This document shows, one piece after another, positions 18,082-26,535 of a stretch of 62,329 nucleotides of DNA (position 1 is its first letter; each line of letters starts with the position of its first letter). The stretch lies in the IMG/VR virus record IMGVR_UViG_3300036790_000194, positions 1 through 62,329 of that record. One strand, 5' to 3'. A program made the translations under genes and the position numbers. The stretch comes from a virus. The notes beneath the pieces are model-generated. The model was given only the letters and a program-made list of their open reading frames with translations. It was not told where the DNA came from and searched no databases.

Positions 18082-19083
18082 CTAAGTTCCATATCCACCG
18101 AAATTCGGCATGATCGACATTGTAACTCTTTCCACGTCGCTCGTCGATGCGCGCTCCCATGCACCCTGAGCTTCGGTCATCAGCAACTGGTATTTGTCGG
18201 GCGCGAATTTTATCGACAGATCGCGGGCAAGATCGGTCACGCAGGCGTAGAAGAACCGCTGCGGCATATCGAGAGTTTCGCCATTGGCCGCATACACGTT
18301 GTCGATTTGCGTCACGAGAAAGGCTTGGAGTTGATAGGGGCCGTTTCCATCCGGCACCGGCCACAATGTTACCTGCGGCACAGTTTGACGATTGAACCAG
18401 AAGCAACTCGGCGCTCCGGGCTGCTGCTTTTGTGCGAGGCCCGCATAATCCGTCCGCGAGATGGAGCCGAGAATTCTGTCACTGGTTCCAGTGCCCATGA
18501 TCGTCATGGACGACGTGGACGTGGCGAGAAAGGTGGTGTTGATCGTGAAGTTGTTCGCGTCGATGATCGTCACCGCTGCATACACGCCACCAAGCGTCAG
18601 TCCGCCGACGACCACGGGATAGAGAATTGAACAGTCCATTCCAGATGTCAGACCATGCGCGGGCCAGTTCACATTCGCGATATTCGAGCCTTGCACGGTC
18701 GAGATGATCGAGTTCTGCGGGACCGGATTACCGACGAGGTAAGGGATGATTGATGCGCCTTGTCCAGCAACGGTGATCGTCGTGCCATTCGATGGAATGC
18801 TCAGATAAGTATCGAGCATCGAAATCGTGTTCGGCGGCAGATTGTAAGTTGGCGTCCCTTCGATGAGGTCGATCAGATATGGAACGGCACTCACGGTCCA
18901 AAGGTTGATTCCGCGATTTGCCCAGTCGGATGCGAGCAACAGATTGGTTGACCGACGAGCCGAGGTGAGATGTCTGCCTTCAGGGAAATAGATGCCGCAA
19001 CGCTCCAGCGCATCGCTCACAATGTCGCTTGAGAACGGCGCGTATACGCTTACTCCTGATGGCGTGCCGTAAGCCAAATCCAA
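18082..19083 (-). CDS. Head-tail adaptor with inserted FCCH-like domain
   Basis: 333 residues from a TTG at 19083 with GAGGTGA upstream. The helical frame (DIVSDALERCGIYFPEGRHLTSARR, SDWANRGINLWTV, then a C-terminal ACVTDLARDLSIKFAP and LLMTEAQGAWERA) matches podovirus adaptor (gp4/gp11-like) proteins that sit beneath the portal. Residues about 130-182 (NVNWPAHGLTSG, VVGGLTLGGVY, DANNFTI) are an inserted small beta domain present twice in the tail-hub protein. The ring protein would dock the hub to the portal. Confidence 0.7.
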   Translation of the reverse strand: MDLAYGTPSGVSVYAPFSSDIVSDALERCGIYFPEGRHLTSARRSTNLLLASDWANRGINLWTVSAVPYLIDLIEGTPTYNLPPNTISMLDTYLSIPSNGTTITVAGQGASIIPYLVGNPVPQNSIISTVQGSNIANVNWPAHGLTSGMDCSILYPVVVGGLTLGGVYAAVTIIDANNFTINTTFLATSTSSMTIMGTGTSDRILGSISRTDYAGLAQKQQPGAPSCFWFNRQTVPQVTLWPVPDGNGPYQLQAFLVTQIDNVYAANGETLDMPQRFFYACVTDLARDLSIKFAPDKYQLLMTEAQGAWERASTSDVERVTMSIMPNFGGYGT

Positions 19084-19153
19084 TCACCTCAAAAGCAGTT
19101 CGGCCACCATAGCATATTCCGCCATGTGGCCGTAACCGCACTCCCCCTCGAAG

Positions 19154-19369
19154 TCATTTGTTGATGTTGCGCGCCGCATTCGCCATGTGCCGAAGATGTG
19201 AGTCCTTGCTATCCAGCGCCTCACGCATCTTCTTGTCGGGAATTTTTTCCCCTTCCGGCACGCCTAAAGCGCGGTGTAAGCGGCCTTTGTGCGACGGCTT
19301 GAAAGCCTCCGCTGCCCACTTCTTTGTACGTCCGCCGTCTTTAAGCCGATACGGGTCAGCTTTTTGCAA
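19154..19369 (-). CDS. Small basic phage protein with DGGR motif
   Basis: 71 residues, strongly basic (MQKADPYRLKDGGRTKKWAAEAF), with a helix-turn-helix-looking middle (GRLHRALGVPEGEKIPDKKMREAL). The motif RLKDGGR also occurs in the protein at 25993-26535. The C-terminal MANAARNINK is common in small phage head proteins of unknown role. About 70 untranslated bases separate it from the adaptor gene start. Confidence 0.55.
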   Translation of the reverse strand: MQKADPYRLKDGGRTKKWAAEAFKPSHKGRLHRALGVPEGEKIPDKKMREALDSKDSHLRHMANAARNINK

Positions 19370-19396
19370 GAAGTCGAGGTTGTTCCGGTCGCCCGG

Positions 19397-19702
19397 TTAG
19401 CCCTCGGGCCGCTGACCTTCGTGGCCAGTGTCGGTCTTGCCGCCTTCTTTTGGCATGCTCGTTTCGTGCCCCGAACTGAACGGCGTCCGGCCACCCATCG
19501 CGCGCTTGTGCGGTTTGCGGTCTGCACGCTCCTTGGCCTTGTGACCTTCGACATGGCCGCCATGGCGCATCTTCTTTTTCTTCGCGTGACCGCCGCGCTT
19601 GAAATCGTCCGTCTCGTCGTGAGCGTCCGACATTTCCTTGGAGCCTTGGGCGTTGTATTCCTGCTCCTTGCCCTTCTTCATCTTCGCAGAACGAGATGCC
19701 AT
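19397..19702 (-). CDS. Small Lys/Gly-rich protein
   Basis: ATG 19702 is chosen because AAGGAG lies nine bases upstream; the frame extends to 19783 but that overlaps the previous gene. The product (101 residues) is hydrophilic and basic with KRGGHAKKKKMRHGGH and KRAMGGR motifs, likely unstructured. The AMGGR element recurs in other virion proteins here. The family is unrecognised; a nucleic-acid-binding head component is possible. Confidence 0.5.
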   Translation of the reverse strand: MASRSAKMKKGKEQEYNAQGSKEMSDAHDETDDFKRGGHAKKKKMRHGGHVEGHKAKERADRKPHKRAMGGRTPFSSGHETSMPKEGGKTDTGHEGQRPEG

Positions 19703-19769
19703 CTCGGTTACTCCTTCCGCCGAATGTGGCCGTGGATGAGTGGGGCGGTTCCACTCAGCGGCATTCAAA

Positions 19770-20429
19770 TTACGGGCTTGCAAGCCCAGCCTGGCGACCG
19801 TACGCCTTCCATTGCCCTGTACCAGAATTCACGGTCAATCGCCATGCGTGGATCGTAAAATCTATCGCGCCTTCAGTCGTCGCCGCGAGATTCTGAAGCT
19901 GCGGATGCAGAACCGGCGTAGGGACAATATTCGGCGGCGCATAGGCAATGGCGGACTGTATCCCAGGGCCGCCAAGAAACGGCGTATAGGTGTATTCGAT
20001 GCTCACATTGCCGGAGCCGCTTATAAGCTGCACATACACCGACATCTGCGACCCGACAATCGTGTCATCGTAAATTGCCCATGGCGACGAGCCGACCGTG
20101 TTTGTGCCGACTGTTACCGCCGCCGCAGTTGCACCGGATGACGCAATGGACGTGACCGACGCGAAATCCAGATTGGATGCGACCGCCGCGATATTGCCGC
20201 CAGCGACTGAATCCTTGATCGCAGCACCACCATCATTCGTGCCCGTGATTGTCCACGTTAATCCGCTATCGTTGCCTGCGGATGTGATGAGCACGCGGCG
20301 CTGCGTGTCGAGGACACCTGCCGTCGAACCGTTGAGCAGAAGCTTTCCCGCACCCGCCAGACTTTGCGAGAGCGAGATGTTGTTCGCAGAAGCAGCCGCG
20401 AGTTGCTTGGTGAATGTGACCGCGTGCAT
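19770..20429 (-). CDS. Beta-rich structural protein
   Basis: 219 residues; AGGGGC precedes ATG 20429. The sequence is a series of Gly/Ser/Thr beta strands ending in a jelly-roll-like segment (SVYVQLISGSGNVSIEYTYTPFLGG). It lies just after the capsid genes and before tail genes. Probably a head decoration or neck protein; no diagnostic motif. Confidence 0.5.
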   Translation of the reverse strand: MHAVTFTKQLAAASANNISLSQSLAGAGKLLLNGSTAGVLDTQRRVLITSAGNDSGLTWTITGTNDGGAAIKDSVAGGNIAAVASNLDFASVTSIASSGATAAAVTVGTNTVGSSPWAIYDDTIVGSQMSVYVQLISGSGNVSIEYTYTPFLGGPGIQSAIAYAPPNIVPTPVLHPQLQNLAATTEGAIDFTIHAWRLTVNSGTGQWKAYGRQAGLASP

Positions 20430-20441
20430 CTTGCCCCTGTC

Positions 20442-21740
20442 TTAGAAGGCTGCGGTGACAACCGCACCTTTGGCAAGCGGGCGATAGCGGATGTAGTGAA
20501 TCCATGTTCCCGTTGTCGAGCCAACCCCGACAACCGCTTTGATCGTTCCCGCAGGTACGATGATGTTTGTCGTTTCCGCCAAACCGGCACCGTTGGCATT
20601 GATGACGGGTGCCGTGGAAAGTGCTGTGCCCTGCAAGACCACTGATGTTCCTGCAGCCGCACTGGCAAGCGTAGCGGATGCGCCGGAAATCGTCTGCGTG
20701 GTCGCACCGAGAGTGCCGGTTGACTGGTACTGCAAGGTCGAAGCGGTGGTGTCGTTTGCCGTCTGGCAGACTGAAAACAGCGCCAGAAGCTGGACCGGGG
20801 CGCCCGCAACATTGAACAGCGTCAGGGCATTGGAGATTACGGCAGCGGTCGTTGTGCCGACTTGTTCGGCAATCGCCTGGTTGGCGATAACGGTGGAAAC
20901 ATCCGATCCTGCGACGGGGTTACCCGAACCACCATCGAAAGCCTGACCGGCGGCACCATCATAACCATTGACATACCATGTCGAGCCCGTAGCCGCATCG
21001 ACGACATTCTTGGAGAAGTTTGTCGTGCCGGAGACATAGAAATACCCACTGACCAGAATGTTCGTACAAGCGGTTGTGAAGAATTCCACCACGGCAGTGG
21101 TGAGGATTCCGTAGAAATCCACGTTGATATTGCCGCCGTCGCAGCCCACGAGGCGAACCGCGTTGACAACATGGGTGCCAGCCGTAAACCCGCGATAAAC
21201 GAGATTGACTGTAAGACGGTCAGCCGCCGCCGTCGTCAGGATTGCGCGCAACGCTTCTTTGTTCGCCGCCGCATCCTGCCACTCGATGTTCAATGTGCAA
21301 TCAGCAGCGCGGACGTTGAATGGTGCCACCACCTGGTCGATGGACGGCTTGCCGACGATATTCGAGATCGAGGTCGAGGCACCCGTAATGATCCACGTCG
21401 CAGCTGTCGCCGAGAATGTAAATGTGGGCCGCGTAGCCCCAATTCCGAGGCCAACGAATGTGACGCCTGCCGTTGCGATGGTAACGCCACCCGCCGTCGA
21501 AATCGTTTCCGCATGGCCTTCCTGCCACACGACCACGTCGCCGGTTGCCGCCTTGGCCAAAGCCTGCACTGTCGTGGCGAATGGATTATTCGATGCACCA
21601 GTGTTGCCATCCGATCCGCTGACCGAATTGACAAACCAGTAGTTTCCATTCGTCAGCGGAAGGCCCGCAGTGCCCAGCGTCGGAACGCCGGAAATCAACA
21701 GGCTATCGAACGCGGTCGGAGGTCCAGAAGGAGCCGTCAT
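20442..21740 (-). CDS. Beta-helix structural protein downstream of capsid gene
   Basis: 432 residues. After a short N-terminus, the segment GNYWFVNSVSGSDGNTGASNNPFATTVQALAKAATGDVVVW matches the opening turn of parallel beta-helix domains in phage structural proteins. The following repeats (GVTIATAGVTFVGLG, INVDFYGILTTAVV) continue the solenoid. The C-terminal third looks like a separate beta domain. No signal peptide, unlike the spikes. Possibly a head fibre or decoration protein. Confidence 0.55.
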   Translation of the reverse strand: MTAPSGPPTAFDSLLISGVPTLGTAGLPLTNGNYWFVNSVSGSDGNTGASNNPFATTVQALAKAATGDVVVWQEGHAETISTAGGVTIATAGVTFVGLGIGATRPTFTFSATAATWIITGASTSISNIVGKPSIDQVVAPFNVRAADCTLNIEWQDAAANKEALRAILTTAAADRLTVNLVYRGFTAGTHVVNAVRLVGCDGGNINVDFYGILTTAVVEFFTTACTNILVSGYFYVSGTTNFSKNVVDAATGSTWYVNGYDGAAGQAFDGGSGNPVAGSDVSTVIANQAIAEQVGTTTAAVISNALTLFNVAGAPVQLLALFSVCQTANDTTASTLQYQSTGTLGATTQTISGASATLASAAAGTSVVLQGTALSTAPVINANGAGLAETTNIIVPAGTIKAVVGVGSTTGTWIHYIRYRPLAKGAVVTAAF

Positions 21741-21759
21741 GGCGCTTTACCTTTCAAAA

Positions 21760-22671
21760 TCAATTGCTCGGAAGGCTTCCCCAGCATGAGCGCGGATTCG
21801 TCTCGCCGAAGCCGCAACGCTCATACCCGAGCACCATAAGATTCCCGGTTACAGGATCGACCTGCAAATCCATCTCGAACGGGATGCGGTCATAGTGGCG
21901 CATTCCTTTCACGGTCGTCTTGATGAACCATGCGAAGGCCGATGTGAGGAAGTCCATGACCTGATAGCCGTCCGGCAATGCGCCGGCCGACATGAAGGCG
22001 TTCACATCGTTGTTCGCTGTGCCGACGCGGAGTTCGGTCTTGGTCAGGCGCTCGGCCACGAATTCCAACTGCTTGGGAACGATGAGCTTGCGGCCGCGGA
22101 AGAACTTGATGATGCCAGCCTGATCGGGAAGGCCGCGAATCTGCTGGAACGCATATTCCAGCGCGGATTCGTTGAGATCCATGTCGGGCGATGGGCGGTT
22201 CGCATACACGCCGGTATCGACCGGATGCTGGGTGGAGAAGAACGGCTGCTGGTCGCCGTTGGTGACCGGCTGGAAGGTCGCCCCGTTGTTCAGCACATTC
22301 GCGTGCAGGATTTCCCACGTCTGCGCAAACGATTCTGCAAGTCCCATGGACTGCGGGCCAAACTGGTCCTTGTAGAGATTGTCATCGAGAGCTTCGCGCG
22401 TGATAGCGAAGCCAAGCGCAATCGCGATCATTTCGACGTTCCAAACGAAGCGTTCGCCAGCGGCGTTGTCGAATGCGGTCGCGCCGCCTTCAGCTTTCAA
22501 CTGCGCAAGACCAACGGGGCGCATTTCGACGATACGCTCCAGCGCCATCTTCGATGTGCCCATCTGGTCGAAGGCTCCGGGCCATTGGCGCGGAATCTCC
22601 GGGTACGCCATGATGATGTCGGCTAGCCCCGGAAAGAGGAGGTCTTTCTCACTACCACGAGTTATTGCCAC
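21760..22671 (-). CDS. Major capsid protein (HK97-fold, Mu gpT-like)
   Basis: 303 residues from GTG 22671 with GGGGAG upstream. Typical major-capsid features are seen: an N-terminal segment (MAITRGSEKDLLFPGLADI), EMIAIALGFAITREALDD followed by SMGLAESFAQTWEILHANVLNNG (spine helix), a loop DQQPFFSTQHP as in Mu-like capsid proteins, and a P-domain-like ending with DRIPFEMDLQVDPVTGNLMV. It follows the decoration-like and scaffold genes in the usual order. The fold assignment is from pattern, not alignment. Confidence 0.75.
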   Translation of the reverse strand: MAITRGSEKDLLFPGLADIIMAYPEIPRQWPGAFDQMGTSKMALERIVEMRPVGLAQLKAEGGATAFDNAAGERFVWNVEMIAIALGFAITREALDDNLYKDQFGPQSMGLAESFAQTWEILHANVLNNGATFQPVTNGDQQPFFSTQHPVDTGVYANRPSPDMDLNESALEYAFQQIRGLPDQAGIIKFFRGRKLIVPKQLEFVAERLTKTELRVGTANNDVNAFMSAGALPDGYQVMDFLTSAFAWFIKTTVKGMRHYDRIPFEMDLQVDPVTGNLMVLGYERCGFGETNPRSCWGSLPSN

Positions 22672-22697
22672 TGTGATTTACTCCCCTTAAAGTTGTG

Positions 22698-23297
22698 TTA
22701 GCCAGCCAGCGTCAAGGTTGAAATTCCGACGCGCACGAGATTGCCTGCGGTCGCCGGGTCCGTGCGCGGTGCGCTTTCGAGGCTGTAGAGATAGAACGGC
22801 AGCACGCCCTTGGTCGCATTCTTGGTCGAGTAATCGAGACTGAATGACGATTGGCCTGTCGCGGCACTCCCGCCAGCGCCGGTGGCGAAGTTGAAAAACG
22901 ACCCGACATCGGCTTGAACGGCGGGGCCGCCGACCGCAGTTCCGGCGGACGAAGACGACACCTGAACTTCGAAGATCGCGCCTGCGTTGTTCACATAGCG
23001 CACATCGACATTCGCGTTGCTCACGCTGTCGCTGCCGGGATAATATGGACGCCATACGGGCTGCTGGAATGTCGTGCTGACCCATTTGAAACTGACAGCC
23101 ACACCGGCAATCGCCGCGCCGGTGTTTCCGGTGGTCGACGCGGGGACGAGAAGTCCGCCGGAAAGAACCAAAGGATCGCCCGCATACATCGCGCTCGCGT
23201 TATACGCAGCGAATCCCGTAGCGATGCCGAAGTTCGGCGACGAGCCATCGACGAGGCCGATATAGCGAAACCCTGACGGGGCCAATACGTTTGCCAT
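22698..23297 (-). CDS. Capsid decoration-like protein
   Basis: 199 residues; AAGGGGA precedes ATG 23297. The sequence (MANVLAPSGFRYIGLVDGSSPNF, then YAGDPLVLSGGLLVPA and GVAVSFKWV) fits a small beta-barrel decoration protein that stabilises the capsid, and its place immediately upstream of the major capsid gene supports this. No other function suggested. Confidence 0.6.
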   Translation of the reverse strand: MANVLAPSGFRYIGLVDGSSPNFGIATGFAAYNASAMYAGDPLVLSGGLLVPASTTGNTGAAIAGVAVSFKWVSTTFQQPVWRPYYPGSDSVSNANVDVRYVNNAGAIFEVQVSSSSAGTAVGGPAVQADVGSFFNFATGAGGSAATGQSSFSLDYSTKNATKGVLPFYLYSLESAPRTDPATAGNLVRVGISTLTLAG

Positions 23298-23315
23298 TCT
23301 GAATTCCCCTTTTGG

Positions 23316-23825
23316 TTACTCGACCGCCTGCGGCACGGCTTCGACGGAGCGTTTGATGTATGTGCGTGCGCCGCCGACCTGATCCTTGGATTGCAGGCGA
23401 AGCGACTGAAGCTGCTGATTGGTCTGGTAGAGCGTGTTTTCCTGCTGCTCGACGGCCGCGTCTTCATTCAGATAGGCAGGGCGCATATAAAGTCCCTGAC
23501 CATCGACAACGATGTGCTGCGCTGGATCATCCCCGAGATGGCCGAGGAAGTGCGGCTGCATTTCGTGGGGTACAGGTTTCCAATGATACTGCTGGGTCAC
23601 GACCTGATTGCGGACATCGCGAAGGCCCATCAAGGTATGGCGCTTCCATTCCATGACAAAACCCGGAGGCACCCGGCTTTTGTCGATGGAGAACCGTCCA
23701 TCATTGGTCAGAACGCCTGCGTGAGGGCGGTCCAGTTTGCGGTCGGTGCGGCGATCCGAGACTCGGTCTGTGCGCCTGTCGGCGACACGATCTTGTACGC
23801 GGTCTGCTTGCGGTGCTGCAGGCAT
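23316..23825 (-). CDS. Head-region protein with DR-rich repeat N-terminus
   Basis: ATG 23825 has GAGGA five bases upstream, at the scaffold gene stop; a GTG at 23858 would add 11 residues. The N-terminus is a charged repeat (DRVQDRVADRRTDRVSDRRTD), predicted coiled or disordered. The rest contains GFVMEWKRHTLMGLRDVRN and a helical C-terminus (QTNQQLQSLRLQ). Similar proteins sit between scaffold and capsid in podovirus-like genomes; function unknown. Confidence 0.55.
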   Translation of the reverse strand: MPAAPQADRVQDRVADRRTDRVSDRRTDRKLDRPHAGVLTNDGRFSIDKSRVPPGFVMEWKRHTLMGLRDVRNQVVTQQYHWKPVPHEMQPHFLGHLGDDPAQHIVVDGQGLYMRPAYLNEDAAVEQQENTLYQTNQQLQSLRLQSKDQVGGARTYIKRSVEAVPQAVE

Positions 23826-23832
23826 CAAATCC

Positions 23833-24780
23833 TCACTGGAAATGCTGGTTATTGGCACGGCGGTCTTCCATGAACTGACGCGCCTCGGCGTATTTCGTGT
23901 AGCGCTCGTTCAGATTCGGGATGTGGGCATAGAGGTTGTCCGCGACTTCGCGCTGTTCAGCCGTGAGCATGGGCTTGCGCGTTCCGGTCTGGCGCGATTG
24001 GCTTGTCATCGCGGTACGCGATGGCGGCATGGCGAGCGAGCCTTTACCGGCAGCGGGCTTCTGTGGCGCGCGCGCGGTGTATTCCAGTTCCTCACCTTCG
24101 GGATTCGATGGCGGCGCTGTGCGGCTGTAAGGCGAGTCGGCGGTGGGCCGATCCTCCTCACCTGCTGGTGCTTGGCGGCGCGCATCGGGAAGCCGCTCTT
24201 CGACATAGCGGAAATTGTCTTCGGTGCCAGAACCATGCCCCTCATCGGCGGCGTCTTCGGAAAGGCGGATGGCGGCGCGGAGATAGCGGGCGTCCGTGAA
24301 GCATTTGGGGTGATCTTCGAACCACTTCTGCAGACGCGGTGTAAATCCTGAAAGCGGTGCGCCATTGGCGAGCTTGCGATCATCGACCGGCTCTTTGGCC
24401 TTGGTCGCGACTTGTTCGCGCTGATTGGCAAGCCACGCCTTGCGGGATGTCTGCTCGCGCACGTCGGATTCGAGCCGCGTGAGTTGCCGCGTAAGATTGG
24501 CAATCTCCTTGCCGTGTCCCGGCTCTTCGGAGAGTTCGGCGATACGGGCCTCGATGGTGTCGGCTTCGGAGGTCTTCGAGGCAATCAGGCTGTCGCAACC
24601 GGATTCTTCGGCGAACAGACGGCGCTCCGCCTCGCTCATGGTGCGCTTTTCAGCTTGATTCTTGCCGCTTTCAGCGACTTCCGTGCGGGCTTTGAGAGAG
24701 AGGTTTTCCCCCCGCAATTCTTCCAGTTCACGCCTTAACGATTCAATGTCTGTCTCTGTCTGAGGCGTTTCTTCTGCCAC
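23833..24780 (-). CDS. Scaffolding protein
   Basis: 315 residues, highly charged and helical. The N-terminal 140 residues form long coiled coils (IESLRRELEELRGENLSL, IANLTRQLTRLESDVREQ). A short block of folded-looking sequence (FTPRLQKWFEDHPKCFTDARYLRAAIRL) follows, then a disordered Pro/Ser linker and a basic C-terminal helix (LTAEQREVADNLYAHIPNLNE) as used by scaffolds to bind capsid protein. Position upstream of the capsid genes agrees. Confidence 0.7.
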   Translation of the reverse strand: MAEETPQTETDIESLRRELEELRGENLSLKARTEVAESGKNQAEKRTMSEAERRLFAEESGCDSLIASKTSEADTIEARIAELSEEPGHGKEIANLTRQLTRLESDVREQTSRKAWLANQREQVATKAKEPVDDRKLANGAPLSGFTPRLQKWFEDHPKCFTDARYLRAAIRLSEDAADEGHGSGTEDNFRYVEERLPDARRQAPAGEEDRPTADSPYSRTAPPSNPEGEELEYTARAPQKPAAGKGSLAMPPSRTAMTSQSRQTGTRKPMLTAEQREVADNLYAHIPNLNERYTKYAEARQFMEDRRANNQHFQ

Positions 24781-24844
24781 GCAAAACCCCTGTCGGTATA
24801 GTCACGGACAGAAGTGTTACTAGATTTTGCGGTGTTGCGCAAAT

Positions 24845-24869
24845 GCCACAGAAAAGATTTTTATGTGGC
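24845..24869 (-). other. Stem-loop right after a stop codon
   Basis: GCCACA and TGTGGC form a 6-bp stem around a T/A-rich 13-base loop, starting one base after the TAA of the gene at 24870-25193. There is no clear U-run after the stem on the minus strand, so termination would be weak. It could be an mRNA-processing or attenuating hairpin that separates the scaffold/capsid block from upstream genes. Confidence 0.35.
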
Positions 24870-25193
24870 TTATTTGCCCATTGCCAAGCGACAGTAAATA
24901 TAACAACGCGATCCCTCCTCAGACCACTCTGGGCGGCAACGCCAATAAAGCGTTTTTGCACCGTTTAACCGCTTTTTCATCATGCGTTGGTGAAAGTCCC
25001 GAATGACAGATGGCTTTGGGGAACCGATTGCACGCGGATGGGCATGGGCGCCCTCTTTCTTTTCGATTCCCGTGGCAAATACCTTATAAGGCACTCCGTT
25101 TGGGGCAATGGCGGCGGGTAGGTGTCCGCTTTCAAATTCAATAACCCGCTCAAACCTGCCTTCGAAGGCTTTCGTGGCTTCGTCGAGCGTCAT
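24870..25193 (-). CDS. Small conserved phage protein, unknown
   Basis: 107 residues from ATG 25193, which overlaps the previous TGA (ATGA); a TTG three codons earlier is unlikely. A short acidic helix (TLDEATKAFEGRFERVIEF) is followed by a beta region (GVPYKVFATGIEKKEGAHAHPR) and a C-terminus with WRCRPEW and SRCYIYCRLAMGK (Cys-rich). I do not recognise it. Confidence 0.5.
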   Translation of the reverse strand: MTLDEATKAFEGRFERVIEFESGHLPAAIAPNGVPYKVFATGIEKKEGAHAHPRAIGSPKPSVIRDFHQRMMKKRLNGAKTLYWRCRPEWSEEGSRCYIYCRLAMGK

Positions 25194-25612
25194 ATCACAC
25201 AATCCGGATCGGTGAGCGTGAACCGCACGAAGTCGGCCTTGAGCAACCGGATCATGCGTTCGCCAAGCACAAACTGGACCGCATCGCCAGCGTTAAAGCC
25301 CACCCAGTCGCCGACCTGTGGAGCCACGCCGCCTTTGAACCGATGTGCGTAATCGTTCACGAGTGGTCCTGCTTTGACGATAAGCCCGACATTTCCCTGA
25401 AACTTGTCTTCTGACAGGCGCGAAGCATTGTCTGGCATCCAGAGCTTTTTGCCGCCGCCAACATCGATATTATTCGGGCGCTCGTATACGCACACCATAT
25501 AATCCGGGCCGTTCGGCTCAACCTTTTCGATCAGCCCCTTGAGGGCATCGAAAATAACCGTTTTGGGGTCTTTGTCGTGCTGGTGTTTGTAAACGGCGGT
25601 CGCAACGGCCAT
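25190..25612 (-). CDS. GroES-like co-chaperonin
   Basis: 140 residues. The central part has the GroES beta-barrel pattern: a mobile-loop-like region with LWMPDNASRLSEDKFQGNVG, then LIVKAGP, VGDWVGFNAGDAVQFVLGERMIRLLKADFV and DPDC. This order (lid/mobile loop, GxVGxVxKxGP, VGDWVxF, GxxxRLLxxxxV) matches phage co-chaperonins such as those next to capsid genes in other phages. The likely role is to pair with host GroEL in capsid folding. The N-terminus (30 residues) is extended compared with GroES. Confidence 0.6.
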   Translation of the reverse strand: MAVATAVYKHQHDKDPKTVIFDALKGLIEKVEPNGPDYMVCVYERPNNIDVGGGKKLWMPDNASRLSEDKFQGNVGLIVKAGPLVNDYAHRFKGGVAPQVGDWVGFNAGDAVQFVLGERMIRLLKADFVRFTLTDPDCVI

Positions 25613-25613
25613 G

Positions 25614-25811
25614 TCAATCTTCGCCTTTCAATGGTGCAATCTCTTCGCCTTCGGAGCGTGATTTTCTAAGTTCTTCGAGCGACATGTCAAGGCCAGCGAT
25701 GACGCCGATCTCGTGCCGATAGTCCTCGAACGTCTTGCATTTACCGGCCACGACATCGAGTGCGCGCTGATTGCGAAGTTCGAGCAGGAATGTGTAGAGC
25801 GTACGTTTCAC
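25614..25811 (-). CDS. Small helical phage protein
   Basis: 65 residues from GTG 25811, overlapping the previous TGA. It is fully helical (LYTFLLELRNQRALDVVAGKCKTFEDYRHEIGVIAGLDM) and resembles short phage proteins next to head genes. Unknown role. Confidence 0.5.
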   Translation of the reverse strand: MKRTLYTFLLELRNQRALDVVAGKCKTFEDYRHEIGVIAGLDMSLEELRKSRSEGEEIAPLKGED

Positions 25812-25990
25812 TTGCCGCCATGATGCGCTTCAAAATCGCCGCACCAGTCGTCTTGATTGGTGTGAGGCCACTTCGGTTCGTTATACTGAACCACGGACTC
25901 AGGTTGAGGCGCGTGCCGCCTGCACTGGCCCATGTCTGGCCCAACAATCACTGGGAAGGCGCTCCAGTACCGACAGTGGATACAGGCCAT
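25808..25990 (-). CDS. Small Cys/Trp-rich putative zinc protein
   Basis: 60 residues: MACIHCRYW, then GQCRRHAPQPE, WPHTNQDDWCGDF. The CxxC plus two later Cys spacing and the conserved WPxTxxDDWCGxF ending are typical of a small phage zinc-knuckle protein. It overlaps its downstream neighbour by four bases. Function unknown. Confidence 0.6.
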   Translation of the reverse strand: MACIHCRYWSAFPVIVGPDMGQCRRHAPQPESVVQYNEPKWPHTNQDDWCGDFEAHHGGK

Positions 25991-25992
25991 GC

Positions 25993-26535
25993 TCAGACGC
26001 GCGCTCCATAAGCCTTGGCCTTCTCAAGCCTGCCTTCCCCGCCACCGCCGCCGTCCTTGATCGGATAGCCCTTCATCTTCTTGACGTGGCCACCTTTCTT
26101 CATCCCACCCATGCCCGGAGGCGGCATTGCGCCGGGAGGCTTTGGCGGACCCATCGGAGGCGCGCCGCCCGGAGCCGCACCTTGCGGTGGCGGCATTGGC
26201 ATCGGATGGGGAACAGGAACCGGCATCGTTTGCGGTGCGCTATGCGGCACGACGACATTCACGGTCGTGTGACCGCCCTTCTTGCCGCCGCCAGCGCCGC
26301 GAGGTTTGCGATCTGGACGACCACCCATCGCGCGACCTTCGGCGCATCCGCCGTCCTTAAGACGAATCGGCGTTTTCTTCTCGTGCTTGTGCAATGCGCC
26401 CTCATGCTCATGCACCGCCTCGCCGATCAGCTTCTTCGTGGTGTGCAAATGGCCACCCGATTTGTAGCCTGCCTTGGTCAGCATTTCCCGCGCCCTTTTG
26501 CGCGAATGCCGCTCGCCGCCTTCGTGTTTAGCCAT
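25993..26535 (-). CDS. Low-complexity Pro/Gly/Met-rich virion protein
   Basis: 180 residues. The N-terminus is basic and His-rich (EHEGALHKHEKKTPIRLKDGG), followed by AMGGRPDRKPRGAGGGKKGG, a long Pro/Met/Gly linker and KKGGHVKKMKGYPIKDGG. Mostly disordered. The RLKDGG and AMGGR motifs recur in other head and internal proteins. Probably a packaged, DNA-binding or linker-type protein. Confidence 0.5.
   Translation of the reverse strand: MAKHEGGERHSRKRAREMLTKAGYKSGGHLHTTKKLIGEAVHEHEGALHKHEKKTPIRLKDGGCAEGRAMGGRPDRKPRGAGGGKKGGHTTVNVVVPHSAPQTMPVPVPHPMPMPPPQGAAPGGAPPMGPPKPPGAMPPPGMGGMKKGGHVKKMKGYPIKDGGGGGEGRLEKAKAYGARV

Noticed and set aside
20862-21839. 325-codon plus-strand frame antisense to the beta-helix protein and the major capsid gene
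   Set aside because: Arg/Cys-rich shadow of the minus-strand genes; no ribosome site or promoter.
24780-24870. A late promoter in the gap before the scaffold gene
   Set aside because: No acceptable -35/-10 pair on the minus strand; only a weak hairpin.
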